Origin: Thermoplasmata archaeon
GTDB lineage: Archaea > Thermoplasmatota > Thermoplasmata > Thermoplasmatales > Thermoplasmataceae
Length of the DNA: 9,133 bases
Direction of reading: 5' to 3'
Assembly (NCBI GenBank): GCA_021797955.1
Contig: JAJZYV010000047.1
Coordinates: 1-9,133 of the forward strand
Below the pieces are notes generated by a model that was not told the origin of the DNA, did not search any database, and was given only the letters and a program-made list of their open reading frames with translations. The translations under genes and the position numbers were made by a program. Below are positions 1 through 6,531 of the stretch, one piece after another; positions within the stretch are counted from its first letter, which is position 1; the number at the start of each line of letters is the position of its first letter.

Positions 1-1
1 C

Positions 2-181
2 CACACCGGCTTAATGAAAACTATCGACCTGGCAACAGCGAATGGAAATATTGCTCTTGCAGGATGGGCGTCTTTTCTTTTCGCGATCGTTGTTTCAGTG
101 TATTCTATAGTTTTCACGCGGAAGATGATGGATTTAGCACGAAAGAAATATGTTGCCGAAGAGGGAATTTATAGCGTTTGA
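2..181 (+). CDS. C-terminal end of a membrane protein, possibly cytochrome bd oxidase subunit I (partial)
   Basis: The frame is open from the window edge to a TGA at 179-181 and gives 59 residues; the start lies outside the window. It shows one hydrophobic segment, roughly residues 20-39 (GWASFLFAIVVSVYSIVF), followed by a short basic and then acidic tail, so the chain ends in the cytoplasm after a last transmembrane helix. The stretch GLMKTIDLATANG just before the helix resembles the segment preceding the last helix of CydA, where a conserved G-L-x-R/K-T-x-D/E pattern occurs. From memory of the family I tentatively read this as the quinol-oxidising subunit of a cytochrome bd terminal oxidase. 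With only 59 residues and no haem ligand visible, another polytopic membrane protein is equally possible. Its stop codon directly abuts the stop of the convergent gene at 182. Confidence 0.5.
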   Translation, partial: HTGLMKTIDLATANGNIALAGWASFLFAIVVSVYSIVFTRKMMDLARKKYVAEEGIYSV

Positions 182-649
182 TCAGACCGTTGCCATGAAC
201 TCGTCGTCTTCCTTCTTTATCAGTCCAGAATAGACGCCCCATTCAATCAGGGTCACTTCCAAGTTATGAGTTCCAGCAGGATTGTTATACTTCTGCACAC
301 CTGATTTTTCAAGTTCTTCCTTAATATCTTTCAACTCAAACTTACTCAACCTGATGGCAGTTACAAATGGTTCCATCGTTATAATTGATGCCTTAAGTAT
401 GGATTTTCTTGCCTTTGGATTTGAAACAAGAAAGCTTTTTCCCTTATCAGTTATCCAAATATCTCCCTGTTCAGTTCCTACAAAACCAAGATTTGCTGCC
501 GTATAGACAATTGGCATAAGATCATCTATGTCCACTTCCATTTCCTTCTCCAATTCGAAAAGATCTGTTTTATCTTCAAACAAATGATTTAGAACATGAA
601 GGAGTCCGACCAAGTCAGCTATTCTGGCGTCTGGGTCTACAATTTCCAA
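182..649 (-). CDS. Stand-alone AAA-assoc_C (ABC-ATPase-associated) winged-helix protein
   Basis: The 155-residue product resembles, over nearly its whole length, the domain usually found at the C-terminus of NitT/TauT-type ABC transporter ATPases in archaea and bacteria (AAA-assoc_C). Recognisable elements are the opening PDARIADLVGLL, a helix-rich part ending in DDLMPIVYTAANLGF (about 43-57), a wing-like GDIWITDKGKSFL (about 62-74) and the closing LIEWGVYSGL (about 133-142). There is no Walker A or B motif, signal peptide or membrane segment, so it is a small soluble protein. The start must be TTG at 647-649: a TAA lies two codons upstream and the next ATG is well inside the conserved part. 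A TATA-like box at 678-687 suggests a very short leader. No ABC transporter genes adjoin it, so its partner is not visible. A role as a regulator or regulatory subunit of a distant transporter is inference. Confidence 0.72.
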   Translation of the reverse strand: MEIVDPDARIADLVGLLHVLNHLFEDKTDLFELEKEMEVDIDDLMPIVYTAANLGFVGTEQGDIWITDKGKSFLVSNPKARKSILKASIITMEPFVTAIRLSKFELKDIKEELEKSGVQKYNNPAGTHNLEVTLIEWGVYSGLIKKEDDEFMATV

Positions 650-677
650 TTCTTATCAATTCATTAGTGTTTACATC

Positions 678-687
678 TAATTAAATT
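678..687 (-). promoter_or_regulatory. TATA-like box for the AAA-assoc_C gene
   Basis: On the minus strand AATTTAATTA lies 29-38 nt upstream of the TTG start, in the range for an archaeal TATA box feeding a short-leader transcript. No Shine-Dalgarno is visible before the TTG. The whole spacer is AT-rich, so the assignment is moderate at best. Confidence 0.35.
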
Positions 688-769
688 TACTTTATCTATT
701 AATGCATCCGGTAATTCATAATACATGTAAAAAAGACTGCAAAACAGAGAATAATCATTTATCGATAGT

Positions 770-787
770 TTTTTCATTTATGAAAAA
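770..787. promoter_or_regulatory. 18-bp palindrome in the permease promoter region (possible operator)
   Basis: The arms TTTTTCAT (770-777) and ATGAAAAA (780-787) are perfect inverted repeats around a 2-nt centre. The site sits 32 bp upstream of the permease ATG. It immediately precedes or overlaps the AT-rich promoter (candidate TATA TTTATTA at 791-797), a typical place for a dimeric archaeal repressor or activator. The symmetry is seen directly; the regulatory role is inferred. Confidence 0.35.
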
Positions 788-819
788 CAATTTATTAAGA
801 AGAACGGAATCAAGGAAGA

Positions 820-2646
820 ATGGCTGAAGTCTCACAGCAGAATGGGGAGCTTCAGAGAAAACTTACATTTAAGGATGTGTTTTTCCTCTCCTTTGGCGGA
901 ATGTCCCCACTATTGAGTATACTTACTTATGGTGCTTTTGCAATAACTCTCGCAGGGTATAATGCACCTATAGTAATGATTATTGGGACCTTACTTGTAT
1001 TGCTGAACGGTCTCTCTGTAACTCAATTAGCAAAAAGATTTTCTTCATCAGGTGGATATTATACGTATGCTTTCCAGGCGCTTTCTGCAAGAATAGGTTT
1101 TGATACTGGATGGATGTACATGTTCTATTCTATTCTCTACGGACTGGCATATTTTGTTGGGGGAATTTTTATCATTACCACAGTATTGGGGATTCCTGTT
1201 CTCTATGCTTTTCTAATAATAATGGTTCCATCAGTTACATTTCTGATAATTGGGATAGGAGTATCTTCAAAATATGCCATTTTTGCAGTTACAATTGAAA
1301 TAAGTTTGATGGTTGCCATAATCATCTACTCATTCTATATTGCAGGACTGAAATTCTATTTTCCAAGTCCAACAATTTATCACATATCGGGTGCTGGTTT
1401 TGTTTTAGGAATTTTATTTGCAATGGGGATACCCACAGGATATGGTTCGATTGCACCCGTTTCTGGAGAAGTCAAGAATCCAAAAGAAACAGTGGGACGG
1501 AGTGTGATTTCCGTAATTTTGGTAGGTGGTGCATTATCAACACTTATGATCTACGCCTTTGCAAATCTTATTCTTCAAAATGGAATATTAAACACTCCAG
1601 TTATGTCAACGCAACTACCTGTAGTAGGCATTATTAGAAACTTTTTCGGAAGAGATGGTTACCTATTTTACTATGCAGTTGCAATTGCGACTATAAATGA
1701 TGCAATTCTAGCAATGTTGTCCTTCGGATCAGCTGCTTCAAGAACATTGTTCAGAATGGGTTACGACAGAACAATATTGCCGATTTTTGGAAGAAAGGTC
1801 GGGGATCGGCCTCTAATGGCAACCATATTTACTAGTGCCTTAATGATCTTCATATCACTTCTGATGCTTTTGTCCGTTGGGTCAGAAACTTCATTCGTAA
1901 TACTGGGAACAATCGCATCACTGGGTGGATTATTCATTCACGTGAGTGCCAATTTCTCGCTGATAAGAATCGGGTATAGGCGTGGAAAGAGACTAATGAA
2001 AAAAGCAAACGACAGCTTATTCCGCATTTTCGCAGATTTCAAGGAGTTAATACTTGCTACAACTGGAGCAGTTATCAGCAGTGTTGTCTTAATTTATTCC
2101 GCATATTCAACTGTACCAGATTACACCATGGTCTTTCTGGTTTGGATAGTAATAGGTTTCATACTCTCTGAGGTAAAGGGAATAGTTGGAAAGACTCCAA
2201 ATGAAGTGGATGTCAGCAGGGAAGGGATTATAGTGGCACAAAATCTGATGAGCATAACTGTTGGTGACTCTCTCAATAAGGAAAGCCAGGCGATAGTTGG
2301 ATTAAATGAAAATTTAAGTGATGTACTGGAAAAGCTCCTGAAGTCAAAACTACCGGCTGCAGTTGTTGTGGACAAAAATAATATGCCAGTTGGAAGGATT
2401 GAGGTTATCAATTTACTTCTACTTCCAAAAAACGCGCTGAATGCAAGATACGTCAGGCAGGTTCATTTGGAAAAATCCGTAAACATAAAATCAAACGAAA
2501 ATGTTGCTGACGCAATAAGAATTCTCAAGGAGAATGGGGTATCCACACTAACGGTTATTGACGATCAGGGAAAGGCTGTAGGGGCAATAAGTGACAGAGA
2601 AGTCATGTCAAAGCTAAGCGAAGTGGAAAAACCAAATCTTGAATAG
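820..2646 (+). CDS. APC-superfamily amino acid permease with C-terminal CBS-domain pair
   Basis: The 608-residue protein has about 12 hydrophobic helices between residues 21 and 452. The APC fold is supported by the early GGMSP segment (26-30), where helix 1 is usually unwound for substrate binding, and by the GEVKNPKETVGRS loop (216-228), a family signature. It is therefore likely a cytoplasmic-membrane amino acid or amine importer driven by an ion gradient; the substrate cannot be read off. After the last helix, residues about 470-535 and 545-600 form two CBS repeats. The second ends in the typical VGAISDREV pattern, so the tail is probably a cytosolic adenine-nucleotide sensor controlling transport. 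Classical APC permeases stop at about 450-500 residues, so the CBS pair is an added module. The ATG at 820 follows AAGGAAG, a weak ribosome-binding site, and a TATA-like TTTATTA lies at 791-797. The gene stands alone, divergent from the AAA-assoc_C gene. Confidence 0.88.
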   Translation: MAEVSQQNGELQRKLTFKDVFFLSFGGMSPLLSILTYGAFAITLAGYNAPIVMIIGTLLVLLNGLSVTQLAKRFSSSGGYYTYAFQALSARIGFDTGWMYMFYSILYGLAYFVGGIFIITTVLGIPVLYAFLIIMVPSVTFLIIGIGVSSKYAIFAVTIEISLMVAIIIYSFYIAGLKFYFPSPTIYHISGAGFVLGILFAMGIPTGYGSIAPVSGEVKNPKETVGRSVISVILVGGALSTLMIYAFANLILQNGILNTPVMSTQLPVVGIIRNFFGRDGYLFYYAVAIATINDAILAMLSFGSAASRTLFRMGYDRTILPIFGRKVGDRPLMATIFTSALMIFISLLMLLSVGSETSFVILGTIASLGGLFIHVSANFSLIRIGYRRGKRLMKKANDSLFRIFADFKELILATTGAVISSVVLIYSAYSTVPDYTMVFLVWIVIGFILSEVKGIVGKTPNEVDVSREGIIVAQNLMSITVGDSLNKESQAIVGLNENLSDVLEKLLKSKLPAAVVVDKNNMPVGRIEVINLLLLPKNALNARYVRQVHLEKSVNIKSNENVADAIRILKENGVSTLTVIDDQGKAVGAISDREVMSKLSEVEKPNLE

Positions 2647-2808
2647 ATCTTGAAAGAAAAATAAGACATAATACCTGATGATAAGGAAATTCTTACGTGA
2701 AAACAGTGGAAAATGGACGTTTCAACAATATAAACATAAAACCTTCAACGTAACAGCCTGGTTTAATATTTCTACTATTCAATAAAAATTCATCGTGATT
2801 TATATAAA

Positions 2809-2881
2809 TGGGGCTGCCCGGATTTGGACCGGAGTCTCAGGCTCCCAAAGCCCGTAGGATACCAAGCTACCCCACAGCCCC
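2809..2881 (-). tRNA. tRNA-Pro (anticodon UGG)
   Basis: The minus strand folds into a full cloverleaf. The acceptor is GGGGCTG/CAGCCCC with discriminator A73 at 2809. The D-arm contains the AGCTTGGTA loop. The anticodon stem CGGGC/GCCTG holds the loop TTTGGGA (anticodon TGG followed by G37, as expected for proline). The variable loop has 4 nt, and the T-stem is TCCGG/CCGGG. CCA is not encoded (TTT follows) and there is no intron. The T-loop reads TCCAAAT, so position 55, normally U (pseudouridine), is C; see findings. A TATA box at 2903-2911 lies 22-30 nt upstream, and a T-rich stretch about 20 nt downstream (2781-2790) could end transcription. It reads CCA and, by wobble, other proline codons. 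Confidence 0.93.
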
Positions 2882-2902
2882 TTAATCGGGTAAACTTTGA
2901 GC

Positions 2903-2911
2903 AAATAAAAA
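2903..2911 (-). promoter_or_regulatory. TATA box of tRNA-Pro
   Basis: On the minus strand TTTTTATTT lies 22-30 nt upstream of the mature tRNA 5' end, the normal archaeal spacing for initiation at or just before the tRNA. It is the only strongly AT-rich element at the right distance. Confidence 0.5.
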
Positions 2912-3067
2912 GTTAACTGTAGAAAATTGTTAGAATTACAACTTTACGAACGAGAAAACCACTGATCCTGCGATATGGATGAATTGCCTAACATTTTTCC
3001 AGTTTAATGGAATCAAAAATAATTTCACATGGCATATGAGAATTTAAGCCTGATAAGTTGTTGATGT

Positions 3068-3196
3068 TCAATGGAATGAGAGATTAAGCAAGATATTTGA
3101 AATAAATAAAGGAGTCACTGTTGATGAAGCAGGAACATCCAATCCTTTGTGATGCAGAGCATGCCAGAGAATGATCGCAACTCCAAATAAAACCAT
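3068..3196 (-). CDS. Possible 42-residue small membrane protein or pseudogene fragment
   Basis: An ATG at 3196 opens a 42-codon frame ending in TGA at 3068-3070. The product starts with one hydrophobic segment (MVLFGVAIILWHAL), then HHKGLDVP and a second, milder hydrophobic stretch (TPLFISNILLNLSF). A weak TATA-like CTTTAAG sits 24-30 nt upstream of the ATG, as in the leaderless genes of this window. I do not recognise the family. The same frame continues after the stop as further hydrophobic sequence, so it may be the broken start of a longer lost gene rather than an intact small protein. It may also be chance. Confidence 0.2.
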   Translation of the reverse strand: MVLFGVAIILWHALHHKGLDVPASSTVTPLFISNILLNLSFH

Positions 3197-3233
3197 CCAA
3201 GGATCTGTGAAAACAACAACTTAAAGACTTAAT

Positions 3234-3245
3234 TCATTTATAAAA
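3234..3245 (+). promoter_or_regulatory. TATA box of the OYE-like flavoprotein gene
   Basis: TCATTTATAAAA is centred about 24 nt upstream of the ATG at 3263. No Shine-Dalgarno lies between it and the ATG (GTTCAGAATAACGAATT), so the mRNA is probably leaderless. Confidence 0.5.
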
Positions 3246-3262
3246 GTTCAGAATAACGAATT

Positions 3263-4939
3263 ATGGACCCATTTGCACCAATTAAGATCGGAGATGTAGA
3301 AATCAAAAACAGATTCGCTCTTGCACCAATGATCTCAAATCTGGCGGATGTTAATGGTTATACAAACGATATACATCAGGCATATCTAGAAGAACGGGCA
3401 ATAGGCGGATACGGATTAATAATAACAGAGTATTCACACATAGATTCACCGTTTAGCAAAGGATCAAGAAATCAACTTTCTTTTGTATCGTTGGATCAAG
3501 TTCCAAGCCTGAAAAGACTAACCGAAAGAATTCATTCCCATGGATCAAAAATATTCGCCCAATTGGTTCATGCAGGAGGAAAAGCACTGACAAATGGAAA
3601 CGAACGTCCCTTTGCTCCATCTGAAGTTCCTTATTTGGGAAAAATTCCTATGGAACTGAAAGAAGATCAATTGGAACAAATCAGGGAAGCTTTCCTCAAA
3701 GCCGCAAAAATAGCAGAAATGGCTAATTTTGATGGAGTTGAACTTCACGGAGCCCATGCCTATCTTCTCCAGGAGTTTCTATCACCCTCTCTTAACAAAA
3801 GAACTGATAAGTATGGAAGGGATTTCGAAGGAAGGCTGAGATTTCCTCAGGAAATAATAAATTCTATCAGGGAGGAAACGTCCATGGCAGTTGGAATCAG
3901 GCTGAGCCAATATGAGGATGAAGTGGACGGCTATAATTCCGAATATGGATTAAGAGTTGCTGAATCCCTGAAAAACCTGGATTATGTACATCTTTCAGCA
4001 GGACGAATGGCACCTCCAGGATCATCCGCGTCATACTTTTCTCCGTATAATCATATTGGAATGAAGTTACCAAGGAAACCCAGATTGACGACCATTGCGG
4101 TAGGATCTATTCTGAACCTGGATTCAGTGAAAAGGGCTTTAGAAAAGAGCGATATGGTCAGCATGGCACGTGGGGCTCTGGCAGATCCATTTTTTCCCAT
4201 TAAATTGAAGAATGGAATCACACCAAGACCATGCATTAGGTGCAATCAGGGTTGCAGAGATCTTTCATTTGGTCAGGTTAGGTGTACTGTAAATCCCATA
4301 ACTGGAAACGAAACACATTATAATGAAGAAATCTCAAGCGGAGAGGTTTCCGTTGCAGGGGCAGGTGTTTCGGGTTTAGAATGTTCAATCTATCTCAGGA
4401 AAACCGGATATAATGTCACACTCTATGAAGAAGAAGGAAAAATAGGAGGAAAACTGAACGAATATAACGAGATAAACAAGGCAGGAGAAATAAACAAGTT
4501 ACTTGATTTTTACAAAATGGAGACTATGAGACTGGGAATCAGTGTTGTTTTGAACACAAAGAAGAATTCAAAAGAGGTTGACATATTTCTTCCAGGATTC
4601 CAAAAATATCCTGAGATCAATAAAATCGAAAATGAAATCCACATTGACAGCAATATATACGAGCATCTCGACAAGATACTGGAATTATCAAAGACACATA
4701 GAATATACATCACGGAAAGAAGTCTCAGAAACCTTGACAGGCACAGACAGATAGAATCAAGAAAACTCATGGAAAATGCTGGGATACATTTCGAGGAATT
4801 CGACACGAGTAAGAAATATTTCGGCAAAATAGAAAGAAACCAGTATGATATCTACCAAGCGGCACTCAGGGGAATAAACGCCGCTAGGGATTTTATTATG
4901 TTGAATAGGGATAAAGTTACGAACTCCTCTCTCCCATAA
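3263..4939 (+). CDS. Old Yellow Enzyme / 2,4-dienoyl-CoA reductase-like NADH:flavin oxidoreductase with reduced C-terminal domain
   Basis: Residues 1-320 form the FMN-binding TIM barrel of the OYE family. The features are PIKIGDVEIKNRFALAPM near the start, AQLVHAGG (99-106), HGAHAYLLQEFLSP (162-175) with the likely active-site Tyr167, NKRTDKYG and GRLRF, GIRLS (211-215) and MARGALADP (301-309) at the flavin phosphate. Cys324, 327, 331 and 341 form the CX2CX3CX9C cluster motif of the FadH/trimethylamine-dehydrogenase subgroup and would bind 4Fe-4S. A dinucleotide fold follows, with GAGVSG (366-371) and an acidic Glu at about 389-391, the FAD site. The expected second, NAD(P)H-binding glycine-rich motif and the ATG motif are not visible. 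The protein has 558 residues against about 640-670 in FadH relatives, yet the closing helix (YQAALRGINAARDF) is kept. It should reduce activated C=C bonds in the cytosol; the substrate is unknown and the electron route may be altered. Its last 23 bp overlap the convergent kptA. Confidence 0.88.
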   Translation: MDPFAPIKIGDVEIKNRFALAPMISNLADVNGYTNDIHQAYLEERAIGGYGLIITEYSHIDSPFSKGSRNQLSFVSLDQVPSLKRLTERIHSHGSKIFAQLVHAGGKALTNGNERPFAPSEVPYLGKIPMELKEDQLEQIREAFLKAAKIAEMANFDGVELHGAHAYLLQEFLSPSLNKRTDKYGRDFEGRLRFPQEIINSIREETSMAVGIRLSQYEDEVDGYNSEYGLRVAESLKNLDYVHLSAGRMAPPGSSASYFSPYNHIGMKLPRKPRLTTIAVGSILNLDSVKRALEKSDMVSMARGALADPFFPIKLKNGITPRPCIRCNQGCRDLSFGQVRCTVNPITGNETHYNEEISSGEVSVAGAGVSGLECSIYLRKTGYNVTLYEEEGKIGGKLNEYNEINKAGEINKLLDFYKMETMRLGISVVLNTKKNSKEVDIFLPGFQKYPEINKIENEIHIDSNIYEHLDKILELSKTHRIYITERSLRNLDRHRQIESRKLMENAGIHFEEFDTSKKYFGKIERNQYDIYQAALRGINAARDFIMLNRDKVTNSSLP

Positions 4940-5654
4940 GTTTTCGTTCTCTTTTTTCTCTGTATGATTTTATTTCAGAATTTTCCTCTTCTGTCGGCTT
5001 AACATCTTCTTTAGGAAGATCGAAGATGAAATTTGGTAAAATCTGCTTTGTCAGAAGCACTTCCCTGGAAGCTTTATAAATTGGTTCCTCCATGGACATT
5101 GCTTCACAGTTAATCCCAATGATTTTTGGATCATCAACGTGAAAAAGACCTGAAATGAAGGCTTTTCTGTAATTATCCGACAGGTGAATATATGTTTTAT
5201 CGGAAGGGAAAATTCCCGTTTCCTTTAATATTGAAAATTCTTCATCAGTTGTTTGATAATAAGCAGTTTTTGGAATATCATCTGTAGGTAAATCGCTTAA
5301 ATCAATTGGTATGGTATGTCCGTAAGTTGCCCTTATTTCTCCCCTTTCATTTAACTCATATCTTCCACGCTCGTCAGTTGAGCATAGAGCCTCAATATGC
5401 AACGGAGTTATGAAGCCATACCTATGTCTCTGTGCTTTTATGGCAGGTATGATGGAGTATATTTTTGCATAGCCATTTGGCGTAAGCCTTATCCCATATC
5501 TTTCGGGGAAATGCCTGAGCATTCCTGCCAGAACTTTTCCTAGGCCTTCAACCTCATCGGGATACAGCAATACTTTCCCTTTTTCGCCACATTCAGGGCA
5601 TGCATCCCCCCTAAATGAACCGTGGGAAAAACATGATCTTACCTCAATTTCCAT
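4917..5654 (-). CDS. kptA: RNA 2'-phosphotransferase, Tpt1/KptA family, with N-terminal zinc ribbon
   Basis: KptA/Tpt1 removes an internal RNA 2'-phosphate using NAD+, giving ADP-ribose 1'',2''-cyclic phosphate and nicotinamide. The 245-residue protein starts with a CxxH...CxxC zinc ribbon (Cys8, His11, Cys19, Cys22), as in archaeal members. The catalytic domain follows: GKVLAGMLRHFPERYGI (39-55) with Arg47-His48, the RNA-binding lobe, ERGEIRATYGHTIPIDL (103-119) with Arg108 and His113, AYYQTTDEEF (131-140) and TYIHLS (154-159). Two expected residues differ. The usual YHGT is YQTT, and the Arg expected after the HLS...G helix appears as Leu170 (SGLFH). The tail of about 30 residues is charged. 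It is the second gene of an operon: the ATG lies 4 nt after the prs stop, and its ribosome-binding site GAGGAG is inside the last prs codons, suggesting translational coupling. The 3' end overlaps the OYE-like gene by 23 bp. Confidence 0.88.
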   Translation of the reverse strand: MEIEVRSCFSHGSFRGDACPECGEKGKVLLYPDEVEGLGKVLAGMLRHFPERYGIRLTPNGYAKIYSIIPAIKAQRHRYGFITPLHIEALCSTDERGRYELNERGEIRATYGHTIPIDLSDLPTDDIPKTAYYQTTDEEFSILKETGIFPSDKTYIHLSDNYRKAFISGLFHVDDPKIIGINCEAMSMEEPIYKASREVLLTKQILPNFIFDLPKEDVKPTEEENSEIKSYREKRERKLMGERSS

Positions 5655-5658
5655 TATT

Positions 5659-6510
5659 TCATCTCCTCAGATATGCACCCAGACTCTCTGATATGTCAAT
5701 GGTATTATATCTTGACGTTAATGTGTTTGTAACCGATAGTCCATGACAGACTTCATTTATCTTGACGTCAGAGGAATTTATGAAAAGGCCATGAACAGCC
5801 GAAACAAATATTTTGCTTGCCCCAGATTTTCTTATGATTTCTGACGACCTCAATATGGTCCCACCCGTTGAAATTATATCATCCACCAGAAGCACATTGA
5901 GTCCCTTAGCATCCACATGATCCATATCGTATTGCACCGTTGTTGAATCTATTCTTTTCTTATTCATAAAACTACTGTTGCATCCGAGAACCTCACCCAC
6001 TTCTTTGGCAAGCTTGTATGCACCGTCATCCGGTGCCATTACTAGCTGTATTGAATTATTTTTATGTTTCTTGGCAATATCCCCAGAAACGTGCAGGTCT
6101 TCGCATTCAGTGTTAGTAAATTTGAAAGAATATGTATCATGTATGTTCACAGTAACGATTTTCTGGACACCCTCCGAGATTTGATTCATTATAACTCTTG
6201 CCGAAATTGCCTCTCCAGGCTTGTATACCATATGCTGCCTTGCGTATCCGAAGTAGGGAACAAGCACAGTAATCCCCGATGGCTTTTGTTCCTTAACCGC
6301 ATCAAGAATAAACTGTAACTCCAATAGTTCCTCTTCATTATTTGTGTTTCCCACAACAGTCACTTCCTTTTGGTATAAACTTCCATTGATTCGGACATAC
6401 ATCTCTCCATCTGGAAATCTTTTTTTCTCAACTTCGTGTAATGTTCCGTCAATCTTTTGATTGATCATTCCTGCTAAATTTATAGTTCTGGAGGTTGCAA
6501 CTATGTGCAT
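5659..6510 (-). CDS. prs: Ribose-phosphate pyrophosphokinase (PRPP synthetase)
   Basis: This enzyme transfers pyrophosphate from ATP to ribose 5-phosphate, making PRPP for nucleotide, histidine and tryptophan synthesis in the cytosol. The 283 residues match the shorter archaeal form. Visible motifs are KRFPDGEMYVRI (30-41), PYFGYARQ plus KPGEAIS (85-103) in the flexible ATP-binding region, VNIHD with His124, the ribose-phosphate-side APDDGA (159-164) and the PRPP loop VDDIISTGGT (209-218), all intact. Start choice: the ATG at 6510 gives the usual MxIVA-type N-terminus. A strong TATA box at 6532-6543 lies 22-33 nt upstream with no Shine-Dalgarno, pointing to a leaderless mRNA. It is the first gene of a prs-kptA operon with 4 nt between the genes. 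A palindrome at 6552-6564 just upstream of the TATA box may be a regulatory site. Confidence 0.95.
   Translation of the reverse strand: MHIVATSRTINLAGMINQKIDGTLHEVEKKRFPDGEMYVRINGSLYQKEVTVVGNTNNEEELLELQFILDAVKEQKPSGITVLVPYFGYARQHMVYKPGEAISARVIMNQISEGVQKIVTVNIHDTYSFKFTNTECEDLHVSGDIAKKHKNNSIQLVMAPDDGAYKLAKEVGEVLGCNSSFMNKKRIDSTTVQYDMDHVDAKGLNVLLVDDIISTGGTILRSSEIIRKSGASKIFVSAVHGLFINSSDVKINEVCHGLSVTNTLTSRYNTIDISESLGAYLRR
5663..5668 (-). promoter_or_regulatory. Shine-Dalgarno of kptA inside the end of prs
   Basis: The minus strand reads GAGGAG 8 nt before the kptA ATG, within the codons for the last Leu-Arg-Arg of Prs. It is the clearest Shine-Dalgarno in the window. It fits a downstream operon gene, whereas the first genes of transcripts here appear leaderless. 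Confidence 0.7.
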
Positions 6511-6531
6511 AAATACCTTATTGGGGTTTTT

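Larger units (their letters stand above)
2882..3233. other. Roughly 350-bp spacer with possible gene remnant, no clear gene
   Basis: Apart from the tRNA promoter at its left edge and the flavoprotein promoter at its right edge, this stretch has no recognisable gene. On the minus strand one frame running from 3220 down to 2936 is interrupted only by TGA at 3068-3070 and TAA at 3047-3049. It reads as hydrophobic segments, including WMVLFGVAIILWHALHH and RQFIHIAGSVVFSFVKL. This could be a decayed membrane-protein gene, or a chance effect of a T-rich strand, which favours hydrophobic codons. On the plus strand only frames of up to about 31 codons occur. I see no tRNA, box C/D RNA or repeat array here. 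Confidence 0.3.

Noticed and set aside
2671..2679. CTGATGA-like string resembling box C of an archaeal C/D guide RNA after the permease gene
   Set aside because: No box D (CTGA) or paired internal boxes occur at the right distance, so a C/D RNA is not supported.
3067..3153. Plus-strand open frame reading QWNERLSKIFEINKGV in the same spacer
   Set aside because: It has no start codon and ends after about 30 codons. The opposite strand reads at least as well, so neither strand is convincingly coding.
3124..3174. Plus-strand 16-codon ORF starting MKQEHPIL after AAGGAG
   Set aside because: It is too short, the AAGGAG is spaced too far from the ATG, and there is no promoter or recognisable similarity.
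4510..4827. 105-codon minus-strand frame inside the flavoprotein gene
   Set aside because: Its Ser/Leu/Ile-rich product arises from reading the antisense of a real coding region, and it has no promoter or motif.
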